A DNA stretch of 6,649 nt from Cytophagales bacterium (GCA_003541895.1 DPLR01000598.1:1-6649); one strand, 5' to 3'; positions 1-6,250 are shown, counted from the first letter of the stretch. The notes: a model not told the origin generated them from the sequence alone. Made by a program: numbers and translations.

Positions 1-142
1 AACCATAAGAGGTAGTGGTACCACTTACGGTAATCGAATTATAGCTAAGCTGACCTTGAAGCTGAAAATCTCCTTTCTTTTGCTGAGCCGAAGCGGCCAG
101 CCCGCAAATGATGAACAACAAAAGGAACATTATTTTTTTCAT
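1..142 (-). CDS. Exported, probable outer-membrane beta-barrel protein, N-terminal part only
   Basis: Reading leftwards from an ATG at 142, 47 codons are open and run off the window edge, so only the N-terminus is visible. The protein begins MKKIMFLLLFIICGLAASAQ, a textbook signal peptide with predicted cleavage after Ala-Ser-Ala and Gln as first mature residue. The following stretch (GDFQLQGQLSYNSITVSG, about residues 24-41) alternates polar and hydrophobic residues, as in the first strand of Bacteroidota outer-membrane beta-barrel proteins; that family call is inference from little sequence. The leader before the ATG is A-rich (actaaaaacaaacgct) with no Shine-Dalgarno, typical of the phylum. 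A longer frame overlapping it at 45-239 has no protein-like features and is dismissed. The gene is probably monocistronic or follows the small gene at 309-587, 166 bases upstream. That it is a real exported protein is fairly sure; the barrel assignment is moderate. Confidence 0.8.
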   Translation of the reverse strand, partial: MKKIMFLLLFIICGLAASAQQKKGDFQLQGQLSYNSITVSGTTTSYG

Positions 143-308
143 AGCGTTTGTTTTTAGTGTGGGGTGAAAATAAAATATTTTTTACAACTAATAAAAAAAA
201 GTCCTTCAAAAATGATTTTAGAAAAAGAAGATGCGGCATGCAATCCGCTCGAAAAAATTTCTAGGCTACGAAATTACTAATCGATCAATAAGCTCGTGCA
301 CAATTGCT

Positions 309-587
309 TTATTCTCCGTTCCGAAAAATCTTGTACTCCTTTGTTATCCGATCAAGGCGTTGCAAATAGGCAATGCATGTCGATAAAATATTTTTGTAGA
401 TCATCGATTTCTCTTGAAGTGAATTCCAAGTCTCATCAGACTGGATCGAAAAATAAGAATCAATATTGACTAGAATATCAAGATCATCCTGCTTTAACAC
501 AATAGACTCTCTTTCAATCATCCGCTTAATGAAATTGTAATACTCGCGGGTCTTGGTCATCATAGCTTCAACATCATCCTCTATCAT
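309..587 (-). CDS. Small hypothetical helical protein, 92 aa
   Basis: I do not recognise this protein. It starts at an ATG at 587 (MIEDDVEAMMTKTREYYNF) with an in-frame TAA 15 bases upstream, so this is the longest possible start; the Met-Met pair at residues 9-10 gives alternatives. The product is rich in charged residues (Glu, Asp, Lys, Arg), has no signal peptide or membrane segment, and reads as two or three amphipathic helices, about residues 1-36, 54-74 and 76-90, so it is probably cytosolic. A single Cys lies near residue 71. There is no zinc-ribbon, HTH or other motif I can name. It ends in TAA at 309-311, and the next gene on this strand begins 167 bases further on. Codon use resembles its neighbours. 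No competing frame of this length exists here, and the residue composition is protein-like, but a chance frame cannot be fully excluded. Confidence 0.55.
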   Translation of the reverse strand: MIEDDVEAMMTKTREYYNFIKRMIERESIVLKQDDLDILVNIDSYFSIQSDETWNSLQEKSMIYKNILSTCIAYLQRLDRITKEYKIFRNGE

Positions 588-754
588 AACCAGTTTCTTT
601 TATAAGTTATGTTTTCGTTTAATTAATAAAAATAATTCTACTCCTTCCAACAATAAAGCTCTTTTCCGTTTGATGCGTATAGTGCCGACAGAGCATCCTA
701 TAATAACCATGTAATGAAAATCGCGAAACATAGTAACGATTTCAAGTATGCTGG

Positions 755-791
755 AAAAAGCAGAAGGCAATTCAAAAGATCGCTGCTTTTT
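755..791. repeat. Inverted repeat, 9-base arms
   Basis: The arms aaaaagcag (755-763) and ctgcttttt (783-791) are perfect reverse complements around a 19-base loop. The A/T-flanked short GC core resembles a weak bidirectional terminator, with a T-run on each strand. On the minus strand it lies upstream of the 92-aa gene and on the plus strand upstream of the operon, so no known transcript ends here. It could end a small RNA or be a chance structure. Confidence 0.35.
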
Positions 792-820
792 TATATTAAG
801 AATGAATGGTTCACAGTGGA

Positions 821-889
821 TTAATACGTATGCAACAATTGTCGGTGAGTTTTCAATATCAATAGATAAAAAGGTTCATACGTAGTTAA
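821..889. repeat. Interrupted inverted repeat, 12-base arms
   Basis: The left arm ttaatacgtatg (821-832) pairs with catacgtagttaa (877-889), apart from one bulged G at 885. The spacer is 44 bases. The 3' arm shares bases 884-889 with the hairpin at 884-900, so the two structures cannot form together in RNA. It could be a pair of operator half-sites or part of a leader structure; the role is unknown. Confidence 0.4.
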
Positions 890-900
890 GACGCTTAACT
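884..900. repeat. Perfect 7-bp hairpin upstream of the operon
   Basis: agttaag (884-890), loop acg, cttaact (894-900) form a perfect 7-bp stem with a 3-base loop. No T-run follows, so it is not an intrinsic terminator. The sequence gagttaag recurs at 960-967 and could pair with cttaactc (894-901) instead, giving an alternative 8-bp stem. An operator for a dimeric regulator is an equally good reading. Confidence 0.4.
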
Positions 901-1021
901 CAATTCATCTGCTGTAGTTACACGTTAAAAATATTCTTCGACCAACGAACATATTACCCGAGTTAAGGTGAATAGATTTTTTTAGAACGCACGTTCATAG
1001 TAAGAACAAAAACTAAAAAAC

Positions 1022-1522
1022 ATGAATCAGCAATTAATCAAACTGACTCTGTTGGCTCTGATCTTTTTAACGATGTTTTTCTCTGGGTGCAAAAGTCATA
1101 AGAAAATGGCTGCCATTACTTTGCCTAACGCACAGCAACAAAATGCGAGTGCGCCAAAGGAAACAAAACCATCCGCTACAGAGGCTGAAGAACAAGGAAA
1201 ATTCAATGCCATGAAAGAAGAAACCTACAAGGGAAGATTGCTGCAATACTTTGATGCCATCGCGAATGCGAGCACCGTTGTCTCAGCCAATTCAAGCATT
1301 GATGAGGCCTTAACCTTATTTGCTTCACCGCAAGCTCCGGTTCTTATCGTCATCAGCAACGAAGGTGCCCAGAAGGATTATGATCGGCCAACCTCCATCA
1401 AAGCCTATCTTAATTATCTGAAAGATCAAAAAAAGAACATCAACGCGATTGAACATCTGAAGCTGGATGAATTTGGAAAAATCATGGAGGTAGAGTTGCA
1501 AAAAAACAATCAAATAAAATAG
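1022..1522 (+). CDS. Lipoprotein of unknown function, first gene of the four-gene operon, 166 aa
   Basis: The N-terminus MNQQLIKLTLLALIFLTMFF is a hydrophobic signal followed by Ser-Gly-Cys, so residues 20-23 (FSGC) form a lipobox and Cys23 should be lipidated. The residues after the Cys (KSHKK) lack the acidic pair of the surface-export signal described in Bacteroidota (K-D/E-D/E or Q-A-D/E-D/E), so it probably stays facing the periplasm; that is inference. Residues 24-65 are a low-complexity Ala/Gln/Lys/Glu linker. Residues 69-160 hold an alpha/beta region: helix QYFDAIAN (75-82), Leu-Phe at 99-100, a YLNYL helix at 129-133, then a short strand pair to the C-terminus. This resembles the first part of the domain in the next gene and in the N-terminus of the LRR protein, but stops early, without the later strands. 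The start ATG has an A-rich leader. The stop is 2 bases before the next ATG, so co-transcription is near certain. Confidence 0.88.
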   Translation: MNQQLIKLTLLALIFLTMFFSGCKSHKKMAAITLPNAQQQNASAPKETKPSATEAEEQGKFNAMKEETYKGRLLQYFDAIANASTVVSANSSIDEALTLFASPQAPVLIVISNEGAQKDYDRPTSIKAYLNYLKDQKKNINAIEHLKLDEFGKIMEVELQKNNQIK

Positions 1523-1524
1523 TC

Positions 1525-2103
1525 ATGCGAACAAATGCATTCATGTCTATGTTGCTTTTCGGTTTATTATTTTCAGGCTCGCTTCTGGCACAAACGGATA
1601 ATGTAAGTCCGGCACGGAAGCAGGCGATTGATTCGCTCGCATTAGAGAAAGTGCGCGATCTCAGTAAATACATTAGCATAATCGGTAATAAGAAGACGCA
1701 ATACTCAGAAGCTACGCGAGTGATGGATCGGGTGGAAGAACTTTTTGCACCGCAAAGCGATATCGGTGTATCTGCGCTGGGTAAAAAAGAAGTAACGTAT
1801 TACAAAGTGCGAAAATACCTTGAACACTTGATGGCACTCAATTACGATCATGTCAATATTAAATGGTACAATATTCATTACATCAGCGACCTTGAACGGC
1901 AGCCCGATGGAAAGTATGTTGGCGTGGTTACAATTTATCAACGCTTTGAAGGCGAATCGGAAGGTGGTCTTAAATACAAAGACACTACCAAAAAAGACAT
2001 TACCATTTATGTGGAGCGAAAGCATACGCAGATTCAAGGTAAATTGGTTGAATTCTGGGATGTACTGTTGGGTGACATTCGCGTAACGGAAACAAGTGCA
2101 TAG
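1525..2103 (+). CDS. Exported protein of unknown function, second gene of the operon, 192 aa
   Basis: The N-terminus MRTNAFMSMLLFGLLFSGSL ends in LLAQ, a signal peptide with predicted cleavage after Ala22 leaving Gln23 first. There is no lipobox, so the mature protein is periplasmic or secreted. Residues 40-192 look like one compact alpha/beta domain: helix LSKYISIIGN (46-55), helix to Leu-Phe (73-74), helix YYKVRKYLEHL (92-102), then four or five strands (about 108-187) ending in the striking WDVLLGDIRV (178-187). This is the most complete copy of the domain shared with the lipoprotein upstream and the LRR protein downstream; a cystatin/NTF2-like fold is a guess from the helix-then-sheet order. 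No catalytic motif is visible. The ATG lies 2 bases after the upstream stop. The opposite-strand 145-codon frame over this gene (1705-2142) is a shadow: it lacks protein-like pattern. I cannot name the family. Confidence 0.88.
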   Translation: MRTNAFMSMLLFGLLFSGSLLAQTDNVSPARKQAIDSLALEKVRDLSKYISIIGNKKTQYSEATRVMDRVEELFAPQSDIGVSALGKKEVTYYKVRKYLEHLMALNYDHVNIKWYNIHYISDLERQPDGKYVGVVTIYQRFEGESEGGLKYKDTTKKDITIYVERKHTQIQGKLVEFWDVLLGDIRVTETSA

Positions 2104-2130
2104 GTGATATCGGCCGTTAAGCGAGGTGCC

Positions 2131-2997
2131 ATGATCAGTCATCGGTATTTGCGATTCAATATCATCTGGTGGATCGTTTTCGTTCTGCTGATACTATTTA
2201 TTCTGATGATTTCATTTCCAATCAAAGCCCAGTTGGTTGGAGAGATGGATGACGAGAGTAAATTCTATGCACAATCAAAACAGGTGAATCAATTCTTTAG
2301 AAGGTTTAACGCAGAAGAAGACGAGCGGGGAAATCGGTATTACCCGGGCGACAAACAGTATCAAAGTGAAAAGCTCAGGAAAAAATATTTCAAGATCGTC
2401 TTTGATGAAAGCAATGCCGGGCTAACACGCGATCTTAAGAAAGAATTCGTTGAAACCGTCTTGAGCAAACCGAGCATTCTCGATTTTCATGCGAGCAGCT
2501 GGTTCGCTGAAGTGAGTGCCCTGTTCACAGTTAATGGTAAAGATCAGGAAATCATTTTGTTCATGGAGTTAGAAAAAGATCATCTCGGTTACAAGTGGGT
2601 AGTGAGCCGCGCATTTGCAGAAGAGTTTGCCACTTATTTTGCACGCGATACCAGCCAGATAGGGCGATTTCTCCATCCGATGAGTCATGAATTAGATTTT
2701 ATGAATCTGCGGAGAGCATTCGCGAACAGTGATAGTGTAAGTCAATTCACGAACAAAAAATTTAAACCCGATCATCTCACCGTTCTTTTATATGAAACCA
2801 AACGCGGCAAACTAAAATTTAAATCTGTGACGTCTGTTAAATTTCATTTCTTTCAAATTGACGGATGGTATTTTGAATTATCCGATTTTAACAGGCCAGG
2901 TTACAACACCGGTTGGTTGATCTCAAGTCTTGTTAAATTAAAAAATGAATCAGAGAAAAAACTTCTTATGCGGTATCTGTATCATGAAACGAATTAA
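2131..2997 (+). CDS. Exported or membrane-anchored protein of unknown function, third gene of the operon, 288 aa
   Basis: The longest frame opens with GTG at 2104, directly after the upstream stop, but I prefer ATG 2131: it has a GAGG-like sequence about 6 bases upstream and puts the signal at the N-terminus. Residues 10-29 are strongly hydrophobic (NIIWWIVFVLLILFILMISF) and are followed by PIKAQ, so cleavage after Ala33 is likely, with uncleaved anchoring as the alternative. The mature part seems to have two regions. Residues 45-155 contain helices (VNQFFRRFN, KLRKKYFKIVF, LKKEFVETVL) then strands around DFHASSWFAEV (118-128), a looser version of the helix-then-sheet pattern of the neighbours. 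Residues 180-280 start with FLHPMSHELDF, continue with a Lys-rich strand region (KLKFKSVTSVKFHFFQ) and GWYFEL, then NTGWLIS. The dense aromatic and His pattern suggests a conserved folded domain, which I cannot name. Its last 14 bases overlap the LRR gene start, implying translational coupling. Confidence 0.85.
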   Translation: MISHRYLRFNIIWWIVFVLLILFILMISFPIKAQLVGEMDDESKFYAQSKQVNQFFRRFNAEEDERGNRYYPGDKQYQSEKLRKKYFKIVFDESNAGLTRDLKKEFVETVLSKPSILDFHASSWFAEVSALFTVNGKDQEIILFMELEKDHLGYKWVVSRAFAEEFATYFARDTSQIGRFLHPMSHELDFMNLRRAFANSDSVSQFTNKKFKPDHLTVLLYETKRGKLKFKSVTSVKFHFFQIDGWYFELSDFNRPGYNTGWLISSLVKLKNESEKKLLMRYLYHETN

Positions 2998-5461
2998 GCT
3001 TTGGTTTTTTATTATTTTATTTTCCAGCGTGCTTCCTGTCTTTTCACAAAAGCAAAAGACCATTAAAAAAAATATAACGCAGGTCAGCAAGAACAAAGCA
3101 ACGAGCCCTTCAAAACCAACCATCGATCCGGTAAAGGATCAAGAGAAGGTAAAAGACATGATTCAATTTTTAGCTTTCATGCTAAACACGCTGGGCAGCA
3201 GCACCACCTCAAGCCGTGATAAAGATGTTTTAATTACGGAAAGCTATTCGAAAATATTCCGCGATTCGAAAGTGCAAATAGAAGACGACCTGGACGATGA
3301 ACGTGGAGTGGTCACCAACAAAGATGTAGTGGATTACCTCAAAGACATCAATTTTTTCTTCAAAGACGTGACCTTCGAGTTGACGATTGATCAAATTGAA
3401 AAAGGTGAAAACGCAGAGCACCTAACTTTTTATAAAGTTTCCTTGCATCGAAATCTGAGCGGCACAACGATCGATGGAAAAAATATCAGTAACAGCTTAG
3501 AGCGTTTCATTGAGGTGAATTACAACACAAAAGACCAAGATTTAAAAATCGTCAGCATCTATACACATGAGTTGAATGAAAAGGAAGCATTGATCAATTG
3601 GTGGAAACAGTTATCCTACGAATGGCATTCTTTATTCAGAAAAAAGTGCAACCTACCTGACAGCGTACGTTTGAGCGATATCCAAAAAGTTACAGCCATT
3701 GAAGCCTTGGATCTCAGTGGCAATATTTTTATTCAATCCATTGAGCCGCTTTCGAAATTAAAAAATCTGAAGTCACTCAATCTGTCTTCCACGCACGTTA
3801 CCGATCTCTCTCCCATCCGAAATCTTACCGGTTTAATCGAATTGAATTTATCCAACACTTCGATCAGCGATCTATTACCGCTTAAATATTCCACTGGATT
3901 GATGAAACTGAATATATCCAATACCAAAATCAGAGACATTCAAATTCTTCAGCGTCTTCCTCAACTAAACTCACTTGCTCTAAGTTCCACCAACATTCTC
4001 GATTTCACCGCGCTCGTAAATCTTATAGAATTGAAATCATTAAATCTTTCAAATACTAAATTCAGCGATCTTTCTTTTATACAAACTTCGAACAAACTAT
4101 CTGAGTTAAACATTTCAAAAACGCGCGTTCAAGATTTATCAGCTCTGCAAACATTATTACATCTGGAGATACTTTTTTGCGACAGCACCATGATTCGGTC
4201 CATTCGCCCCTTAGCCAATCTTACGAATCTGAAAGTACTCCATGCCGATAATACATCTCTCTCCGATTTGCAGCCTGTAGAAAAATTACCTCAGCTAAAA
4301 AAAATCTACTGCGACAAAACGCCCATTAAAAAAGAAACGGCCGAAGCATTTATGGCGAGCCACCCCAATGTTTCTGTTGTTTACGATTCGCACAATCTCA
4401 AAAGCTGGTGGAACAATTTGAGCGAACCCTGGAAAGAAGTAATCAGCAAAACTGCCAGAATAAATAAAGACCCATCGGACGAAGAACTAGCCGGGGTTGG
4501 CAACATCGACTCGATTAACATTAGCAGTAAAACTATTTCTGATCTTGAGCCACTTCGAAAACTTGAAAAAATAAAAATACTGATAGCAAGCAAAACATCT
4601 GTGCAAGATTTGTCGCCCATAAAAAATCACCGAGAAATTATTTCAATTGATCTAAGTGAAACTAAAGTGACCGATTTATCTCCATTAAATCAGATGACGA
4701 AATTGCAAGTGCTGAATGCCGATCGTTGTAAAATTGCTGACATCAGCGGACTTCAAAAAATCAAAAGCCTAAAAACAATTTACTGTGATGAGACAACCAT
4801 CAACGATATCAACGCTCAGGAATTTTTAATTGAAAACCCGAAATGCCTCATCATTTATAAAACTTCTCATCTACATCGTTGGTGGCGAAATCTTTCTCCT
4901 AACTGGCGAACTATCTTTTCAGCTCAACTGGAAGATACTACACGAGAAAGCTTACACGAGTTGGTAGAGCGCTCGTCTTTTAGTTTTAAAGAAACCCCTG
5001 TAAGTGATCTCTCGGGGTTAAGTGAATTTATTCGTTTAAAAGAACTGCAGTTTGCAGGCACAGCAATAACTGAAATAGCTCCTCTACCTAATCTATCACA
5101 ATTGAAATCGTTGCACGCTACCAACAGCCCCATTCAAAACATTGAAGCCATCGGTCAATTACCTGAACTAGAAGATCTAGATATTTCCAACACTCCAGTG
5201 GAAGATCCGTTTCCCGTGTGGACATTACAAAAACTAAAAAAACTCAATTGTTCCGGAACGCAAATCAAGAGGCTTGACGGAATTGAGAAACTAGAATTGT
5301 TAGAGGAGTTCGATTGTTCAAATACTATTGTGAGTAAGCTCGTGCCTCTTGACTATCTGCACCTTAAGTCATTTAAATGCTACAACACTAAAATTTCCAG
5401 CAGAACGATAGAGCATTTCATTGCAAGCCATCCCGATTGTAAAATCGTTTACTATAGATAG
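2984..5461 (+). CDS. Large exported leucine-rich-repeat protein, three WW-capped LRR modules, 825 aa
   Basis: An upstream ATG at 2945 is in frame, but ATG 2984 is chosen because it gives a clean signal peptide, MKRIKLWFFIILFSSVLPVF, cleaved after Ser21 with Gln22 next. Residues 22-48 are a Lys/Ser/Thr linker. Residues 49-200 are an alpha/beta domain like that of the two first operon genes (SYSKIF at 87-92, YLKDI at 118-122, then strands). From residue 206 come three modules. Each begins with Trp-Trp-x-x-Leu-Ser-x-x-Trp (W206-W214, W475-W483, W633-W641), followed by a linker of about 30 residues and LRRs of mostly 22 residues: 10, 5 and 7 repeats. Each ends in a helix-strand cap (FMASHPNVSVVY, FLIENPKCLIIY, FIASHPDCKIVYYR). 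Repeat consensus is LxxLxLSxTxIxDLxPLxxL, SDS22/internalin-like, a protein-binding solenoid. There is no membrane segment or type IX C-terminal sorting domain, so it is probably periplasmic or held by its partners. LRR identity is very sure; role and ligand are unknown. Confidence 0.95.
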   Translation: MKRIKLWFFIILFSSVLPVFSQKQKTIKKNITQVSKNKATSPSKPTIDPVKDQEKVKDMIQFLAFMLNTLGSSTTSSRDKDVLITESYSKIFRDSKVQIEDDLDDERGVVTNKDVVDYLKDINFFFKDVTFELTIDQIEKGENAEHLTFYKVSLHRNLSGTTIDGKNISNSLERFIEVNYNTKDQDLKIVSIYTHELNEKEALINWWKQLSYEWHSLFRKKCNLPDSVRLSDIQKVTAIEALDLSGNIFIQSIEPLSKLKNLKSLNLSSTHVTDLSPIRNLTGLIELNLSNTSISDLLPLKYSTGLMKLNISNTKIRDIQILQRLPQLNSLALSSTNILDFTALVNLIELKSLNLSNTKFSDLSFIQTSNKLSELNISKTRVQDLSALQTLLHLEILFCDSTMIRSIRPLANLTNLKVLHADNTSLSDLQPVEKLPQLKKIYCDKTPIKKETAEAFMASHPNVSVVYDSHNLKSWWNNLSEPWKEVISKTARINKDPSDEELAGVGNIDSINISSKTISDLEPLRKLEKIKILIASKTSVQDLSPIKNHREIISIDLSETKVTDLSPLNQMTKLQVLNADRCKIADISGLQKIKSLKTIYCDETTINDINAQEFLIENPKCLIIYKTSHLHRWWRNLSPNWRTIFSAQLEDTTRESLHELVERSSFSFKETPVSDLSGLSEFIRLKELQFAGTAITEIAPLPNLSQLKSLHATNSPIQNIEAIGQLPELEDLDISNTPVEDPFPVWTLQKLKKLNCSGTQIKRLDGIEKLELLEEFDCSNTIVSKLVPLDYLHLKSFKCYNTKISSRTIEHFIASHPDCKIVYYR
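3599..5461 (+). repeat. Three protein-level super-repeats (cap + LRR block + end cap) within the LRR gene
   Basis: The units start at the Trp-Trp codons at 3599, 4406 and 4880 and span about 269, 158 and 193 codons. They are recognisable in protein but not as close DNA repeats, so duplication is old. Unit size differs only through the number of 22-residue LRRs (10, 5, 7), while start and end caps are kept. The second and third start 3-6 residues after the previous end cap, so they abut directly. Confidence 0.8.
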
Positions 5462-5580
5462 CTGCGTTATTCCTAGCGCATGGTCCAATCTAGTGTGGTT
5501 ATGGTTTTTATAACGACAAAAGACTTGGTTCTTTACTCAGGTTACTGTTAAACCGTCATTTCATTCGTTCAATGCTATTA

Positions 5581-5594
5581 GTGTTGGGCAACAC
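5581..5594. promoter_or_regulatory. Perfect inverted repeat GTGTTG-GG-CAACAC upstream of the 5658 gene
   Basis: The 6-base arms gtgttg and caacac flank a 2-base GG centre, 64 bases before the chosen ATG of the next gene. The short symmetric form fits an operator for a dimeric regulator better than an RNA hairpin, as a 2-base loop cannot close fully. No promoter could be placed next to it and no regulator is encoded nearby, so the function is conjecture. Confidence 0.25.
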
Positions 5595-5657
5595 AATAAT
5601 CATGTGCTGCGTTGTTTTATTGCGCGCAAACAAATGTTTCACTTAAAAAAACTACCA

Positions 5658-6236
5658 ATGAAAAAGTTAATTGTGTTTTGTCTATTGATCAGTGCTGTGT
5701 CTGTCGGCTACGCCAAAAGCAATATGGCCGTACTAAGAAGTGGAGATGTTTTTAAAGTTATTTATAAAGGCGAATCTCCTTCCAGAGTACATGTGCTTAT
5801 TTCAAACGAGACAGGAGAAGAAGTGTTTCGTGAAGACTTGACCTCAAATGCAGGGTTTATAAGGCCCTACAATTTTTCAGGATTACCGAATGGTAATTAT
5901 AGTATCTCCGTCAAAGATTCAGACGGAGAAAAAATTGAAACAGTCGGCTACAATGAAGAGAAAAAAGTTAGAAGTATCGATGACAACGAGTGGATTGCTT
6001 ACATCGCACAACTTTCGGCATCCGAAAACAAATTTCTCGTGGCAGTTCCGAAACAAGGTGAATCAAATTTCTCCATTCAAATATTTGATCCTGCCGATCA
6101 GTTGGTTTATTCGGATGAGCAAAAAACTAACACTCACTTTGGGAAAATTTTCAAATTAAAAAATTGTGAAAGCGGCACAACCATTCGCGTGACCAACCAC
6201 AAAACAGGAGAGACCAAAGCAGTGAAATTGAATTAA
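5658..6236 (+). CDS. Small exported protein with two beta-rich domains, 192 aa
   Basis: The frame extends upstream to a GTG at 5604, but ATG 5658 gives the normal signal peptide MKKLIVFCLLISAVSVGYA, cleaved after Ala19 before Lys, and has an A-rich leader (acttaaaaaaactacca). The mature protein is beta-rich. Residues 31-98 (VHVLISNETGEEVF, then FSGLPNGNYSISV) closely follow the pattern of Bacteroidota immunoglobulin-like domains such as the type IX secretion C-terminal domain: strand, N-x-x-G turn, 'L-P-x-G-x-Y' strand. Residues 125-192 repeat the layout more loosely (FSIQIFDPADQLVY, then SGTTIRVTNHKTGE), suggesting an internal duplication. A true sorting tail on a larger cargo is not present; the protein is essentially only these domains, so a sorting role is doubtful. 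It lies 196 bases after the LRR gene, so it is probably transcribed on its own, and ends just before a strong terminator. Function unknown. Confidence 0.85.
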   Translation: MKKLIVFCLLISAVSVGYAKSNMAVLRSGDVFKVIYKGESPSRVHVLISNETGEEVFREDLTSNAGFIRPYNFSGLPNGNYSISVKDSDGEKIETVGYNEEKKVRSIDDNEWIAYIAQLSASENKFLVAVPKQGESNFSIQIFDPADQLVYSDEQKTNTHFGKIFKLKNCESGTTIRVTNHKTGETKAVKLN

Positions 6237-6250
6237 AAAAATGAATGAAA

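Larger units (their letters stand above)
588..1021. other. 434-base intergenic region with inverted repeats, no convincing gene
   Basis: This gap separates the minus-strand 92-aa gene from the plus-strand operon, so it should hold divergent promoters. I see no good match to the Bacteroidota promoter (TTG, about 19-23 bases, TAnnTTTG) on either strand; TAGATTTT at 973-980 is the nearest -7-like string before the operon but lacks a partner. Three inverted repeats lie at 755-791, 821-889 and 884-900 and are listed separately. The plus-strand frame 714-824 could encode 36 residues starting MKIAKHSNDFKYAG, but nothing supports it as a gene. The last 20 bases before the operon ATG are A-rich (aacaaaaactaaaaaac), the usual leader type in this phylum. 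Confidence 0.6.

Noticed and set aside
45..239. 64-codon minus-strand frame at the left edge
   Set aside because: It overlaps in another frame the clear signal-peptide gene at 1-142, and its product has no protein-like pattern.
233..248. Small GCGG/CCGC hairpin between the two left minus-strand genes as a terminator
   Set aside because: The stem is only 4 bp with an 8-base loop and no T-run after it on the minus strand.
714..824. Possible 36-codon plus-strand gene starting MKIAKHSNDFKYAG in the gap before the operon
   Set aside because: Too short to judge, no leader signal, no recognisable motif, and it runs across the 755-791 inverted repeat. Frames of this length occur by chance.
973..980. 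TAGATTTT as -7 element of the operon promoter
   Set aside because: It matches TAnnTTTG only partly and I find no TTG element at a suitable distance upstream.
1705..2142. 145-codon minus-strand frame opposite the second operon gene
   Set aside because: The plus-strand gene has a signal peptide and a tight operon position; the antisense product shows no domain or signal and is best explained as a shadow.
2984..5461. LRR protein as a type IX secretion cargo
   Set aside because: The C-terminus is an LRR end cap (HPDCKIVYYR) with no immunoglobulin-like sorting domain.
5498..5514. gttat/ataac hairpin as terminator of the four-gene operon
   Set aside because: A 5-bp AT-rich stem is too weak to claim; no convincing terminator was found directly after the LRR gene.
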